A DNA stretch of 64,000 nucleotides from Candidatus Melainabacteria bacterium (GCA_016699165.1 CP064963.1:4278001-4342000), one strand, 5' to 3'. Shown: positions 44,188-52,531, counted from the first letter of the stretch. Translations and numbers: made by a program. The notes: generated from the letters alone by a model not told the origin.

Positions 44188-45225
44188 ATGACTAAGGAAA
44201 GTAAAATGAACAAACATGAAAATGCAATTAATCAAATTACATCACTGGTAAGCAAAGACTTTGATTCATCAAGTATCCGAACTCGTATTGATTCGATCTT
44301 GGCCTCGATGAAAAGTATTACTGATGAGGAAATGATTCGATATTTTCCAGTTGCCGCAATTGGCTGCCTCGAAAAAGCCTTCAGGTGGGCAATAAAAACT
44401 CTTTTAAACCAAGGAGAACCATACGCTTCAAATGCTAGTGATCTCTACAAAGAGAAATTCTCTGTAAAAGAGATACTAACCATTGAATCTCGCGTGGTGA
44501 CCACCGCCGATTTAGTGTCACATTTAGTTCCATTCAGTAGCTTGGGTGATATTGAAACGCAGATGAAACAGCTTATTGGAAGAAGCTTTCTTGATGATAT
44601 TAGAAATGCAACGCATAAGTGGACATCCTATCTGGATGAACCTGATGAAAACAAACGAATCCTAACAAATGCTGATACAGTAATTCACGCTATTGAAGAG
44701 ACGTTTAAATTGCGTCATTCATTTTGCCATGAAATTGATTTTCGACACAGATTTTCCAGTCATGAAATAAAGTCATTAGTTTTTTGTACTCTACAATTTG
44801 TAGATGCTCTTATTGATTATGTTGAACAAGAGGTGGGAGTCTCTGCCACTACGCAGGCTGATATGAATGGAGTTGCCTATGAAGATTTTCAACTCTCACA
44901 AGAAAAATTAAACCGATTAGTTAAGCGGATCGAGGCGAATGTAAGTAGAGCTAACTTTAAAAGCTTTAATGCAGTACAGAAAAGATGGGAAGCATACGCA
45001 ATAAAGGAAGCTGAATTCATTAGAAAACAGTACGGTGGCGGTACACTTGGAATTATGGCGTACTATGCTACTCATGCAATTTTGATTCATCAGAGAATCA
45101 GTTCAATAGAAAGTTTCATTCATATCGAATTAGAATTTCCAACTGATGAAGAACTACAGAAAATAATTGATGCAGGTACGTCCTGGCAAGAAGCAAGAGA
45201 CAAAAGCTTGGAATTGGAATTATGA
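44188..45225 (+). CDS. HEPN-like protein with C-terminal LprI-like domain
   Basis: 345 residues, no signal peptide or membrane span, rich in Lys/Asn/Ile. The all-helical N-terminal two thirds carries RHSFCHE at 176-182, matching the Rx4-6H motif of HEPN ribonucleases found in toxin and abortive-infection systems. About residues 245-310 (AVQKRWEAYAIKEAEFIRKQ, then YGGGTLGIMAYYATHAILIH and QR) resemble the LprI/DUF1311 helical fold, with its Trp and QR positions but without its cysteines. Either the ATG at 44188 or one at 44206 (AAGGA seven bases upstream) may be used. Defence function is inferred from the motif and the accessory setting only. Confidence 0.65.
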   Translation: MTKESKMNKHENAINQITSLVSKDFDSSSIRTRIDSILASMKSITDEEMIRYFPVAAIGCLEKAFRWAIKTLLNQGEPYASNASDLYKEKFSVKEILTIESRVVTTADLVSHLVPFSSLGDIETQMKQLIGRSFLDDIRNATHKWTSYLDEPDENKRILTNADTVIHAIEETFKLRHSFCHEIDFRHRFSSHEIKSLVFCTLQFVDALIDYVEQEVGVSATTQADMNGVAYEDFQLSQEKLNRLVKRIEANVSRANFKSFNAVQKRWEAYAIKEAEFIRKQYGGGTLGIMAYYATHAILIHQRISSIESFIHIELEFPTDEELQKIIDAGTSWQEARDKSLELEL

Positions 45226-45545
45226 TAATTGAATCTGAAAACACCCATTTGGTGCGCGAAATGCCGACCTCTTCGTCGATGGCGGTGCTCCGATTGGAAA
45301 GCAACCGCCTCGGCGGTGCGTAAAGACTAGCACTACTGATTGCTTTGAGAAACCGCGATGCATAATTCTTACATAGGCACCAACAGCAGTGCGCTAAATT
45401 TCCATCATACTTACCATTCAGATTAACGCACCGCGCCGTTTATCCTGCCTTCATAAAGACAAAATTCAATGTTGCTTAGGAAGATAGCTATAGAAGCCTT
45501 CATGAGTACTGGAAAACTAATTTTAAAATTAGAAGGAGAGAATAA
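45226..45545. other. Intergenic gap, no gene seen
   Basis: 320 bases without a supported gene. It contains a small palindrome (ACCGCC-TC-GGCGGT at 45304-45317) soon after the HEPN-like gene and an AAGGAGA site just before the start at 45546. Base composition shifts from GC-richer around 45260-45450 back to AT-rich. Confidence 0.5.
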
Positions 45546-45824
45546 TTGAGTAATTTAAAACGAAAGAAAAATCTCTCTTCTGAACCCGAAGGCATTAATG
45601 AAGAACGGGATGTTCTAGATTTTATCAATTGGTGGCAACAAAATCAAAATTCAGATTACTTCAACGAAAGCAATAATAAAAAATATTCTTACGAACTAGG
45701 AGCTTTAGAGAAAATCTGTCGAAGTCACTTTGATCATGTTTTACATCCGAAGGATGAAATTTCGGTGAAATATTTAGGTAATCGAAGCGTGGCTCTGACC
45801 TTGCCCCATTGATCGATCCACTCA

Positions 45825-46712
45825 TTAAGAGACTTCTGCCAAGTTTTTATTCCCAATCAAACTGATTTTTTCTCCTTGCTTTGCAATCTTTTCTTCGATG
45901 TATTTTCTAAACTGCTCTGGTGTCATGTTGTTCAATGAGCTGTGTGGGCGGTTCTCGTTGTAGTCTTTTTTCCAGGAAGAAATAATTTCTTTTGCATCAC
46001 GGAGCGTGGTAAACCAATATGCATTGAGACATTCGTCTCTGAATCTTCCATTGAAAGATTCAACAAAAGCATTCTGTATTGGCTTTCCAGGCTCAATGAA
46101 ATGAAGATTTACTCCATTGTTGCAAGCCCATTTGATCATCTTCTTGCTCGTGAACTCAGGACCATTGTCGACCACTATTTCTTTTGGCAAACCCCTGGTC
46201 CAGCTCAGGCGATTTAAAGTTGCAATCACAGAAGCGCTAGGCAGACTACGGGATACTTCTATTTCTATGCATTCTCTGGTGCAGTCATCGATGATGTTTA
46301 GCGTTCTGAATTTGCCACCATCGCTGAGACCATCACTGGTGAAATCCATTGACCATCTGGCATTGGGTGCAACAGGAAGCTCCTTGGGTGCCTTACGTCC
46401 CCAAAAGTATTTGCGCCTTCCTCGTTTGCGCACTGCTAAATTGAGTTCTCGGTAGAGCCTGTAAATGCGTTTGTGATTGACCAATTGACCGCTCAAATTA
46501 ACCATCAAGCAAATTCGACGATATCCAAAACGTGGCCGCTCACCTGCGATAGTCTTTATTTTTTCAATCAGTACGGTGTCTGGAAGCCGCTTAGAGAGGT
46601 ATCCCTGAGCAGACCGTGACAGATTTACCAGCTCACACGCTTTGCGTTTGCTTAAGCCGAATGCGATTAGATGACCAACATGTTCTCGCTTCGCATCCGG
46701 CGTCAAAACTTT
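45825..46712 (-). CDS. IS3-family transposase OrfB (DDE integrase domain)
   Basis: About 295 residues from the frameshift site. The HTH_21-like lead (ACELVNLSRSAQGYLSKR, RFGYRRICLMV) is followed by the rve core with all three acidic residues: ARWSMDFTSD, EIVVDNGPEFTS and NAFVESFNGRFRDECL. The C-terminal YNENRPHSSLNNMTPEQF is typical of the IS3 family. It has no start codon of its own with a ribosome site; the frame extends to 46850 inside orfA. It is expected to be made as an OrfAB fusion by -1 frameshifting at 46709-46716. Confidence 0.9.
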   Translation of the reverse strand, partial: KVLTPDAKREHVGHLIAFGLSKRKACELVNLSRSAQGYLSKRLPDTVLIEKIKTIAGERPRFGYRRICLMVNLSGQLVNHKRIYRLYRELNLAVRKRGRRKYFWGRKAPKELPVAPNARWSMDFTSDGLSDGGKFRTLNIIDDCTRECIEIEVSRSLPSASVIATLNRLSWTRGLPKEIVVDNGPEFTSKKMIKWACNNGVNLHFIEPGKPIQNAFVESFNGRFRDECLNAYWFTTLRDAKEIISSWKKDYNENRPHSSLNNMTPEQFRKYIEEKIAKQGEKISLIGNKNLAEVS

Positions 46713-46969
46713 TTTTGAATCAGATCCTTCATGGCTTCGTTTTCTAAAGCCATATTTGCCACCATTCTTTTCAAACGCAAGTTTTCTTCTTCCAAAGCTT
46801 TTAGTCTCTTTACGTCTGAACTCTGCATGCCGCCGTACTTTTCTCTCCATCGATAGATTGTTTGCGGTTGCAAATTATGCTTTCGAGCAACTTCGGCAAT
46901 TGAGCTTCCGCTCTCGATTTCCTTGAGAATCCCGACGATTTGTTCGTCAGTGAACTTACTTTTTCGCAT
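46703..46969 (-). CDS. IS3-family transposase OrfA (HTH_Tnp_1)
   Basis: 88 residues. The DNA-binding HTH is KFTDEQIVGILKEIESGSSI, followed by AEVARKHNLQPQTIYRWREK, and a leucine-zipper-like helix (LKALEEENLRLKRMVANMAL) serves for oligomerisation. It is the normal OrfA of the IS3 group in size and composition. It ends ...DLIQKKF with a stop at 46703, just past the slippery run that feeds OrfB. Confidence 0.92.
   Translation of the reverse strand: MRKSKFTDEQIVGILKEIESGSSIAEVARKHNLQPQTIYRWREKYGGMQSSDVKRLKALEEENLRLKRMVANMALENEAMKDLIQKKF
46709..46716 (-). promoter_or_regulatory. Predicted -1 programmed frameshift site
   Basis: A minus-strand run of seven A followed by G, containing the canonical A AAA AAG slippery heptamer. 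It lies at the end of orfA, where orfB is in the -1 frame. Confidence 0.8.
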
Positions 46970-47723
46970 GTGTTTTTTCCCTTTCTAGCTACTAGTTTAA
47001 GGGCATTTGTCACCTTTGCAACGGATCGATTTTCGGGGTTCAGGTCAGCTCCTGATGCGCTCATTACCAATAATTTTCTTCAAGTTACTTATTCAATTGA
47101 AGTAACGACTTCGGCGGATCTGGAACTTCTGCAAAAAACACTATCATTACTAGAAAAAAGCATTCCATTATCTTTAACCGGCCACAATGGAGGGGATATT
47201 GTAGGTAGTAAACATAAACCCTATCAAATTGACGGTAGGCCAATTACTGACCGTGATGTTAGCATCAAAGGCGACACTGTAGCGGAATGGATAGATCGAC
47301 AGAAAGAGCGAATAATAAGTTCTATAGAGAAAAAACTCGACAAGTCACATTTGACGGGTGAGAATAACTGGCTTGTCATCTTGGTCAACGATTACACACC
47401 ATTCTCATCAGATTTGTGGGAAGCCTATATAAGCCTTTTTGACGAAGTGTTTTTAATTTACTATGCCAAATTGAAAAAGTTAAAAGCAAGACGGCTGTCT
47501 TTTCTTGGTTACAATCTTCCTTTGGTCGCTAAGACGTACGTTATCTAGTAAAGATGTGGAAGCTAAAATTTGTTCTGCATTTTTTTCTCAACAAGAGACA
47601 ATGCTTTTGTGCCAAAAAGCGCTGTTGCGTTCCCAATCCTCTCATAAACTAGAGATTGAGAATCAAGCACCAAGTCAATCACCTTATTTGAAATAAGACC
47701 GTATTGCGCTTGATGAAATTCGC

Positions 47724-49025
47724 TTACTTTTTACCAGGAACCGCAGGAGGCCAAGCTTGAACATCCTTCCTGGAGCTGCTCCAGAATTCAATCTCCTCAC
47801 CTGGCTCTCTTGATAGTGAAAAAGGAGGGAGAGCAGATTTCTCTCTAGCGGCATGACCGTTTTTGACACTCAACCTCAAACTTGAAGAAGTCTGATATTC
47901 GTCCCAAATTAAAAGCGTCGTCTCACCAACTGCTTTTCCAATCAGGTAAACGGCTTTATTTCCCGCAGGCACTATCTCAACAATGCGGGGATCAGCGATA
48001 CAAGTTCTTATGAATTTTTCGTTTGAACAGAATACAGTTGGGTGGGATAGCGGAAGAAGAATTGTTTGGTCGGTTTTATCTTCCTGCAGGTCCATATTTT
48101 TTGTCTCAATGGGTGGAATCCAAGATTCCTGTTGGACCGTGCTGAGATTTTTTTTTGTGTCAATTGAGCTGGAATGTTCTTTCACTTGCACGTCAATATT
48201 AATCAAATTGCCATCGTCGTCTAAAACCGCTAAGTTTGTTTTTCCCGGCTTTCTACTCAGGAGGACAAAAGACTTTTCAATTGCTGGAAATAAAGCAAGC
48301 TCTACTATTTTAGAATCACCTACGTGTATTTTTTTTATCGGCTTCAGCATCCAGAAGATTCTGGAAGTTGAAGGCTCAATGCTAATGTTTAAACTTGGTT
48401 CTAAATTTTGAGGATTGAAGTCAATAAGTCTGGGATCTTCTTCTGGAGCACTTTTAATTGCCCTCCCAGATTCGTAAGCTTCGCCAGGTCTAAGATTCCA
48501 TCGACGCTCTGAATCCTCAGAATGTCGCACTGCATTCATTGCGGCTCTGCTCTTTTTAAAGTCCGCAAGCGCTTCTGTTGTAACTCTTCGCTCCTGCAAT
48601 TTTATTGACGGGGTATTTGTGAAAGTTAATGAGGTCTCTTGATCTTTCGTGCTGCTCTCCTTCACGCTCAACCTGATTCCCAGTGTACTTCCATCCTCAC
48701 CCCACAGCATTACGTTGCTCACTCCGGGAGATTTACCAAGCAAAAAAAACTCATTTTCGGATACAACCACGACTTCGGCAACATGATAATCGCTAATTGA
48801 GGTTCTCGCCACTCTGCAGTTCATGTGGAATAATCGGGCCTGTGACACATTAATATTGAGTTTTGAGGTGAATTTCAATTCCCGAATGAGAGTGGTGTCA
48901 GTTGAAGGTCTGATTAAGTCGTTGTCTGCAGCGCATACCATGTTTTTCTTAAAAGAGGTCAAACTAATGATAGTGACGACAATGGCGCAGATGTATTTGG
49001 TCCATGATATCTTTCGATTCTGCAA
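47724..49025 (-). CDS. Exported protein with three pilus-assembly N-terminal (T2SS/T3SS_pil_N-like) domains
   Basis: 433 residues from TTG at 49025 (GGAGAG eight bases upstream; the frame reaches 49067). A signal-like N-terminus (ICAIVVTIISLTSF...MVCAAD) is followed by three similar beta domains. Each has the pattern 'rv-x-V-A-D-x-x-V-A-E-V ... eFfLLGKSPGvsnvmLW-x-DG'. The first and third are clearest (ISDYHVAEVVVVSENEFFLL, ADPRIVEIVPAGNKAVYLIG). In CpaC/RcpA these modules precede the secretin ring, but no secretin domain is present here. Linkers are charged and Ser/Pro-rich. It could be an accessory to a pilus or a secretin-independent surface assembly. Confidence 0.68.
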   Translation of the reverse strand: MQNRKISWTKYICAIVVTIISLTSFKKNMVCAADNDLIRPSTDTTLIRELKFTSKLNINVSQARLFHMNCRVARTSISDYHVAEVVVVSENEFFLLGKSPGVSNVMLWGEDGSTLGIRLSVKESSTKDQETSLTFTNTPSIKLQERRVTTEALADFKKSRAAMNAVRHSEDSERRWNLRPGEAYESGRAIKSAPEEDPRLIDFNPQNLEPSLNISIEPSTSRIFWMLKPIKKIHVGDSKIVELALFPAIEKSFVLLSRKPGKTNLAVLDDDGNLINIDVQVKEHSSSIDTKKNLSTVQQESWIPPIETKNMDLQEDKTDQTILLPLSHPTVFCSNEKFIRTCIADPRIVEIVPAGNKAVYLIGKAVGETTLLIWDEYQTSSSLRLSVKNGHAAREKSALPPFSLSREPGEEIEFWSSSRKDVQAWPPAVPGKK

Positions 49026-49190
49026 TTTGGTTACTCTCCGTACAGAATTGATGAGTCTAATTCCCAATTCGAGCTGGTACGCTGCTACCGTGCTGACCTG
49101 TGTCTAGCCGACTTTCGGATGCTTCAATTAAATTGAGACCTGGTATTACGTGGAACATTGCCGAAAATAATAGGTCAGTGGAATTTTAAT

Positions 49191-49463
49191 TTACTTTATT
49201 GAGCAGAGAATCTCAAGCCTTAGTTCACGTGCTTTTCGCTCCGCTTCGTGCATGGAATTAGCATAGACTTTGCTAGTAGTGGTCAAGTCTTTGTGGAGAA
49301 TGGTTTGCGGTGAAGCTTCTATTTTATTGCAAATCCGAGCATGCAAATCAGTTGCTGCTTGTCTTTGGATATGAGGGCAACTTTTAAATGGTGGAAAATG
49401 GCTGATATGGGGTTGGGTGAAATCGAATTTGTGTTGCAGATCTTCGTTGGATTCATATTGTTA
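49191..49463 (-). pseudogene. Decayed reading frame resembling a tyrosine recombinase C-terminus
   Basis: The 49026-49494 gap holds one open minus-strand frame of about 90 codons with no usable start. It reads ...SCPHIQRQAATDLHARICNK, then IEASPQTILHKDLTTTSKVY and ANSMHEAERKARELRLEIL. The order PHxxR...AAT, then ILHKDLTTT and a Tyr, recalls the tPHxLRHxxAT...LGHxxxxTTxxY end of phage-type integrases, with the box His changed to Gln and LGH reduced to LH. Read this way, it is a remnant of an integrase at the right side of the tRNA-Arg-proximal segment. The resemblance is by eye and weak. Confidence 0.3.
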
Positions 49464-49494
49464 AAGAAATTTTGAACTGTATTCAAGAAATCGC

Positions 49495-51351
49495 TTAAAG
49501 ATCATGAATGACTTTAGGCGGAAATGCTGCTCTCATAGCATTTAGCACCGACAAAATATCTATTACTTCCTGGATGATGGCTCCACTCACTGGAGTCAAT
49601 TGACCTGCGGCAGCAAAGAACATGCCAATTACGCTTAGTGCCATACCCCCGACCGCACTCTGAAGGGCGATGATTCGCATCCGACGGCTAATGTGCATGA
49701 ACTCGTCCACTTTCTCAAGTGAGTTATCCATTATAACGACTCCTGCAGCTTCCGCTGTCACTTCGCTGTTTTGACCAATAGCCATGCCAACAGTTGCTGC
49801 CATCATGGATGGTGCATCATTAATTCCATCTCCAACATAAAGAGTCTTTGCCAGAGTCGTTTCTTTAGACACGATGGCAAGTTTTTCTTCAGGACTTTTT
49901 TGAGCATAAACTTCAGTAATGCCTACAAGCTCAGCTAAGTAATGTACTTCAGATTCGCGATCTCCCGATACAATCATTACCCGCTCAAAATCATGCTTGG
50001 GTCCTAAGTGTTTAACAAAAGAGCAACTCTCCGCCCGTGGTGCATCACGAAATCGCAGGGTTGCGGCATATTTTCCATCAATCACCACCACGCACTCAAG
50101 TCCCAAAGTAATAGCAGGAAGCTTGTCACTATCCTCAACTTGTTGGACTGCTAATTGTTTGCGACTGGTGATTTGCACGTTGCGACCTGACACCACTCCT
50201 TTCAACCCTTGTCCTGGAGGTTCACTTACCTGGGTGGATTCAGGCACCACAATTCCTTCTTCCTTTGCCGCTGCTAGAATAGCGCGTGCCAGAGGATGTT
50301 TCGAATAGCCTTCCAGACTTGCCACCAGTGTCAGCACTTCTTTTTGAGTGAAGCCTGGTGCAATTAGTTGCTCGGTTAGTTTCGGTTCTCCATATGTCAA
50401 AGTACCTGTCTTGTCGAAAATGGCAGTTCGACACTCGGCAATTTGTTCTAGCACGACAGGACTTTTAACGATTATTGCTCGACGGGCACAAAGGGAAATA
50501 GAGCCAATTATTGCGACAGGAATTGCAATAAGAAGCGGACAGGGCGTGGCTATAACCAACACTGAAAGAAAACGAATGGTATCTCCGCTAAAAGCCCAGG
50601 CAAGAAGTGCCACCGTCAGTGCAAACGGAGTGTAAATGGCGCCCAACTTGTCTCCAAGCCGCCTTAGCTGAGGTCGCTTATCCTCGGATTCTTTCATTAC
50701 TTCCATAATTTTTGCGTATCGTGAATCGGCAGCGCACTTTGTGGTGCGAATAGTCAATGCAGACTCACCGTTGATAGCGCCTGAGATTACAGTTGAGCCG
50801 GTTGTTTTGGTTATTTGGAATGGTTCTCCGGTCAGATAGGACTCATCCATGACGCCATGGCCTTCAAGCACGATGCCGTCTACCGGGCATATGTCATGCG
50901 GATAAACAACAAGCGTGTCACCTACTAATACTTCATTTAAGCCCACATCAGAGATTTCAGATTCTCGTTTTCGGTGAGCAACTGAAGGCACGCGTTTAGC
51001 CAGAGCCGCCAGCACAGAAGAAGCACTGCGCAGAGCGTAACTCTCCAGCGCTTCGCCTCCGGAAAGCATTAGAACAATTATCGAACCAGCTAGATATTCG
51101 CCAAGCAAGATGGAGGTAATGATAGAAATACCACCCAGCAAATCGGAGCCGAATTCTCGCTTAAGCAGCTTGCTAATTAGATCGATCAGAATCGGCAACC
51201 CACCCAAAATGAGCGCGGACAATAAGGGAATCTGGTAAATTTCCGAACTAGTCTGGAAGCAATAGCGAAGCACCAAATACGATACTATGGCAAGAATTGA
51301 AAGCACCGCAATTATTGCGGACTTGTGCTGCCATATCTTGGTGATTTTCAT
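49495..51351 (-). CDS. Heavy-metal-translocating P1B-type ATPase
   Basis: 618 residues, no N-terminal metal-binding HMA domain. It has an N-terminal membrane bundle, actuator DESYLTGEPFQITK, the membrane metal motif ATPCPLLIAIP (CPL), phosphorylation site FDKTGTLTYGEPKL, the P1B-specific Ser-Lys-His-Pro segment (GYSKHPLARAILAA) and the hinge YVGDGINDAPSM. This is a full P1B set. The metal cannot be assigned from the motif with certainty; soft metals (Zn/Cd/Pb/Co or Cu) are all possible. It lies downstream of arsR on the same strand, separated by 135 bases with nested inverted repeats, so ArsR-linked control is likely. Confidence 0.88.
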   Translation of the reverse strand: MKITKIWQHKSAIIAVLSILAIVSYLVLRYCFQTSSEIYQIPLLSALILGGLPILIDLISKLLKREFGSDLLGGISIITSILLGEYLAGSIIVLMLSGGEALESYALRSASSVLAALAKRVPSVAHRKRESEISDVGLNEVLVGDTLVVYPHDICPVDGIVLEGHGVMDESYLTGEPFQITKTTGSTVISGAINGESALTIRTTKCAADSRYAKIMEVMKESEDKRPQLRRLGDKLGAIYTPFALTVALLAWAFSGDTIRFLSVLVIATPCPLLIAIPVAIIGSISLCARRAIIVKSPVVLEQIAECRTAIFDKTGTLTYGEPKLTEQLIAPGFTQKEVLTLVASLEGYSKHPLARAILAAAKEEGIVVPESTQVSEPPGQGLKGVVSGRNVQITSRKQLAVQQVEDSDKLPAITLGLECVVVIDGKYAATLRFRDAPRAESCSFVKHLGPKHDFERVMIVSGDRESEVHYLAELVGITEVYAQKSPEEKLAIVSKETTLAKTLYVGDGINDAPSMMAATVGMAIGQNSEVTAEAAGVVIMDNSLEKVDEFMHISRRMRIIALQSAVGGMALSVIGMFFAAAGQLTPVSGAIIQEVIDILSVLNAMRAAFPPKVIHDL

Positions 51352-51393
51352 AAATGGGGTCTGTGCAATGTTCGAAGAACTCTTTCTTTATCT

Positions 51394-51475
51394 GTTGACT
51401 GTGCTAAGAATTCTAGTGAGTACCAACTCCATACTACAGTCAACTAAAATATTCTCGAATCAGTCTTTTAGTTGA
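51394..51475 (-). promoter_or_regulatory. Overlapping, mutually exclusive inverted repeats in the ATPase leader
   Basis: Read on the minus strand, segment 1 TCAACTAAAA (51475-51466), segment 2 TTTTAGTTGACTGT (51449-51436) and segment 3 ACAGTCAAC (51402-51394). Segment 2 can pair with 1 (ten bases) or with 3 (nine bases), but not fully with both. This is either an attenuator-like switch or a set of operator half-sites. AACTAA/TTAGTT also forms the ArsR-side palindrome at 51899-51914. Confidence 0.5.
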
Positions 51476-51486
51476 TTTGATCTTTG

Positions 51487-51825
51487 CTAGCGTCCAGAGA
51501 ATTCTTTTATAACCTGTCCGTAGCGCTTGCCGACAGCACCACATACGATATCGCACATTTCATAGACAGTGTTGTCTGCGATGCTGTAGTAAACAAACAG
51601 TCCTTGTCGCCGTTTTTGAACTAATCCCTGTTCTGCTAAAACAGATAAATGCTTACTGACGTTTGCCTGACTCATGGCGCTCAGCTCGCAAATCTCTTGT
51701 ACTGAACGCTCATTGTCGAAGAGCAATTGCAGTATTTGCAGCCTGGATGCGTCTGAAAGTGCACGGAATCGCGCGGCTATAATTTCGAGTGCCGGTCGTG
51801 ACAGGAGTTGCTTCTTGTTTTTCAT
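51487..51825 (-). CDS. ArsR/SmtB-family regulator with cysteine pair (sulfur or metal sensor)
   Basis: 112 residues from the ATG at 51825 (GGGG upstream; the frame extends to 51882). Winged helix: RFRALSDASRLQILQLLF, ICELSAMSQANVSKHLSVLA and GLVQKRRQGLFVYYSI. It has Cys46 (in EICEL) and Cys91/Cys95 (MCDIVCGAV). An ArsR protein with one Cys near the recognition helix and one in the C-terminal helix recalls BigR/SqrR-type persulfide sensors. A metal sensor is the alternative, given the adjacent P-type ATPase. It is divergent from the rhodanese operon across a perfect palindrome and upstream of the ATPase gene, so it could control both. Confidence 0.85.
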   Translation of the reverse strand: MKNKKQLLSRPALEIIAARFRALSDASRLQILQLLFDNERSVQEICELSAMSQANVSKHLSVLAEQGLVQKRRQGLFVYYSIADNTVYEMCDIVCGAVGKRYGQVIKEFSGR

Positions 51826-51898
51826 GCTATGTAACCCCTGGGTCCACAAATCCAGTTTACATCCATTCGACTGATTCTTCAATCATTCTTTAGGCTGA

Positions 51899-51914
51899 TT
51901 AGTTATATAACTAA
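51899..51914. promoter_or_regulatory. Perfect 16-bp palindrome, putative ArsR operator
   Basis: TTAGTTATATAACTAA is its own reverse complement and lies between the divergent arsR and rhodanese starts. A TATACT (-10-like, 51922-51927) follows 17 bases after its left half, so bound protein would cover the rhodanese promoter. Confidence 0.7.
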
Positions 51915-51955
51915 CTAGTGATATACTGGGCTTACTATCGAAAGAGGGCTCATCT

Positions 51956-52531
51956 ATGTCAGAACTGACTAATTCCACTATTTGTGAGCAAATAGCGCCT
52001 GCTGAATTGGCGGCTAATTCAGAAGAAAAGGTGCTGCTGGATGTTCGCAGCCCAATTGAATTTGAGACCGAGCATATCGACAACTCTCTTAATATCCCAC
52101 TGGACGAACTTGAAGCTCGTTTTGAAGAAGTGCCGCGAAAAGGTCGACTAGTAGTTATATGTAGATCGGGAAAAAGAGCAGAACGCGGAGCCTATACCCT
52201 TCTGGGCAGAGGTTTTCAGCCAAAAGTTCTGGAAGGTGGAATGGTGGCTTGGCGCAAAGCCGGACTGCCGATTAAAGAAGGCAAGAAGATGCTTGCAATA
52301 GAACGCCAGATTCAACTTGTTGTAGGCGTAGGCGTTTTGACAGGCGTACTTCTGGGGGGTTTCGTCAATCCATGGTTTCTTATTATTCCCGGATTTTTCG
52401 GAGCTGGATTGACGTTCGCGGGACTATCTGGAACTTGCGCATTGGGAATCATGCTGCAGAAAGCGCCTTGGAACAAAATAGGAAATTCTTCTGTTCCGCC
52501 GCAAAATCGTAAAAAAGATTGTTGCTCTTAG
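51956..52531 (+). CDS. Rhodanese with C-terminal membrane pair (YgaP-like)
   Basis: 191 residues. The rhodanese domain (about 10-105) has LLDVRSPIEFETEHI and the active loop CRSGKRAER (Cys69), then VLEGGMVAWRKAGLP. A two-span DUF2892-type membrane domain follows (LVVGVGVLTGVLLGGF and GFFGAGLTFAGLSGTCALGI), with Cys-Cys near the C-terminus (KKDCCS). This is the YgaP layout: a membrane-bound sulfurtransferase that carries persulfide sulfur. It is the first gene of the plus-strand run; an AGAGGG ribosome site is present. The palindrome upstream links it to the ArsR regulator. Confidence 0.9.
   Translation: MSELTNSTICEQIAPAELAANSEEKVLLDVRSPIEFETEHIDNSLNIPLDELEARFEEVPRKGRLVVICRSGKRAERGAYTLLGRGFQPKVLEGGMVAWRKAGLPIKEGKKMLAIERQIQLVVGVGVLTGVLLGGFVNPWFLIIPGFFGAGLTFAGLSGTCALGIMLQKAPWNKIGNSSVPPQNRKKDCCS

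Larger units (their letters stand above)
45796..47047 (-). mobile_element. IS3-family insertion sequence, 1252 bp, complete
   Basis: The ends are imperfect inverted repeats of about 25 bases: TGACCTTGCCCC...ATCGATCC on the left and, read inward from the right, TGACCTGAACCCC...ATCGATCC. GCTC occurs directly outside both ends (45792-45795 and 47048-47051) as a 4-bp target duplication. Inside are orfA and orfB with a -1 frameshift site. Both frames are intact, so the element may still be active, and the clean duplication suggests a fairly recent arrival. Confidence 0.92.
45546..47548 (+). pseudogene. Unknown gene split by the IS3-family insertion (248 aa when rejoined)
   Basis: The left part is 45546-45795 (TTG start with AAGGAGAG upstream) and the right part 47052-47548. 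Removing the element and one GCTC target copy joins the frames exactly (...NRSVA|PDALITNN...) into 249 codons including the stop. The product has an acidic, Asn-rich N-terminus (LDFINWWQQNQNSDYFNE), a central VTYSIEVTTSAD strand and a C-terminus (NNWLVILVNDYTPFS...). PD...IEVT faintly recalls PD-(D/E)xK nucleases, but this is too weak for a call. The ORF that runs out of the IS on the right starts inside IS sequence. The insertion most likely inactivates the gene. Confidence 0.8.

Noticed and set aside
46810..47070. A minus-strand ORF across the right IS end
   Set aside because: It is an alternative frame of orfA and flanking DNA with no transposase features.
47505..47696. A 63-codon plus-strand ORF after the split gene
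   Set aside because: It overlaps the end of the split gene in another frame and has no ribosome site; the 47549-47723 gap shows no supported gene.
43925..49494. Direct repeat of the tRNA-Arg 3' end as an att site
   Set aside because: No second copy of the T-arm/acceptor sequence was found by reading the segment, so an att pair is not claimed.
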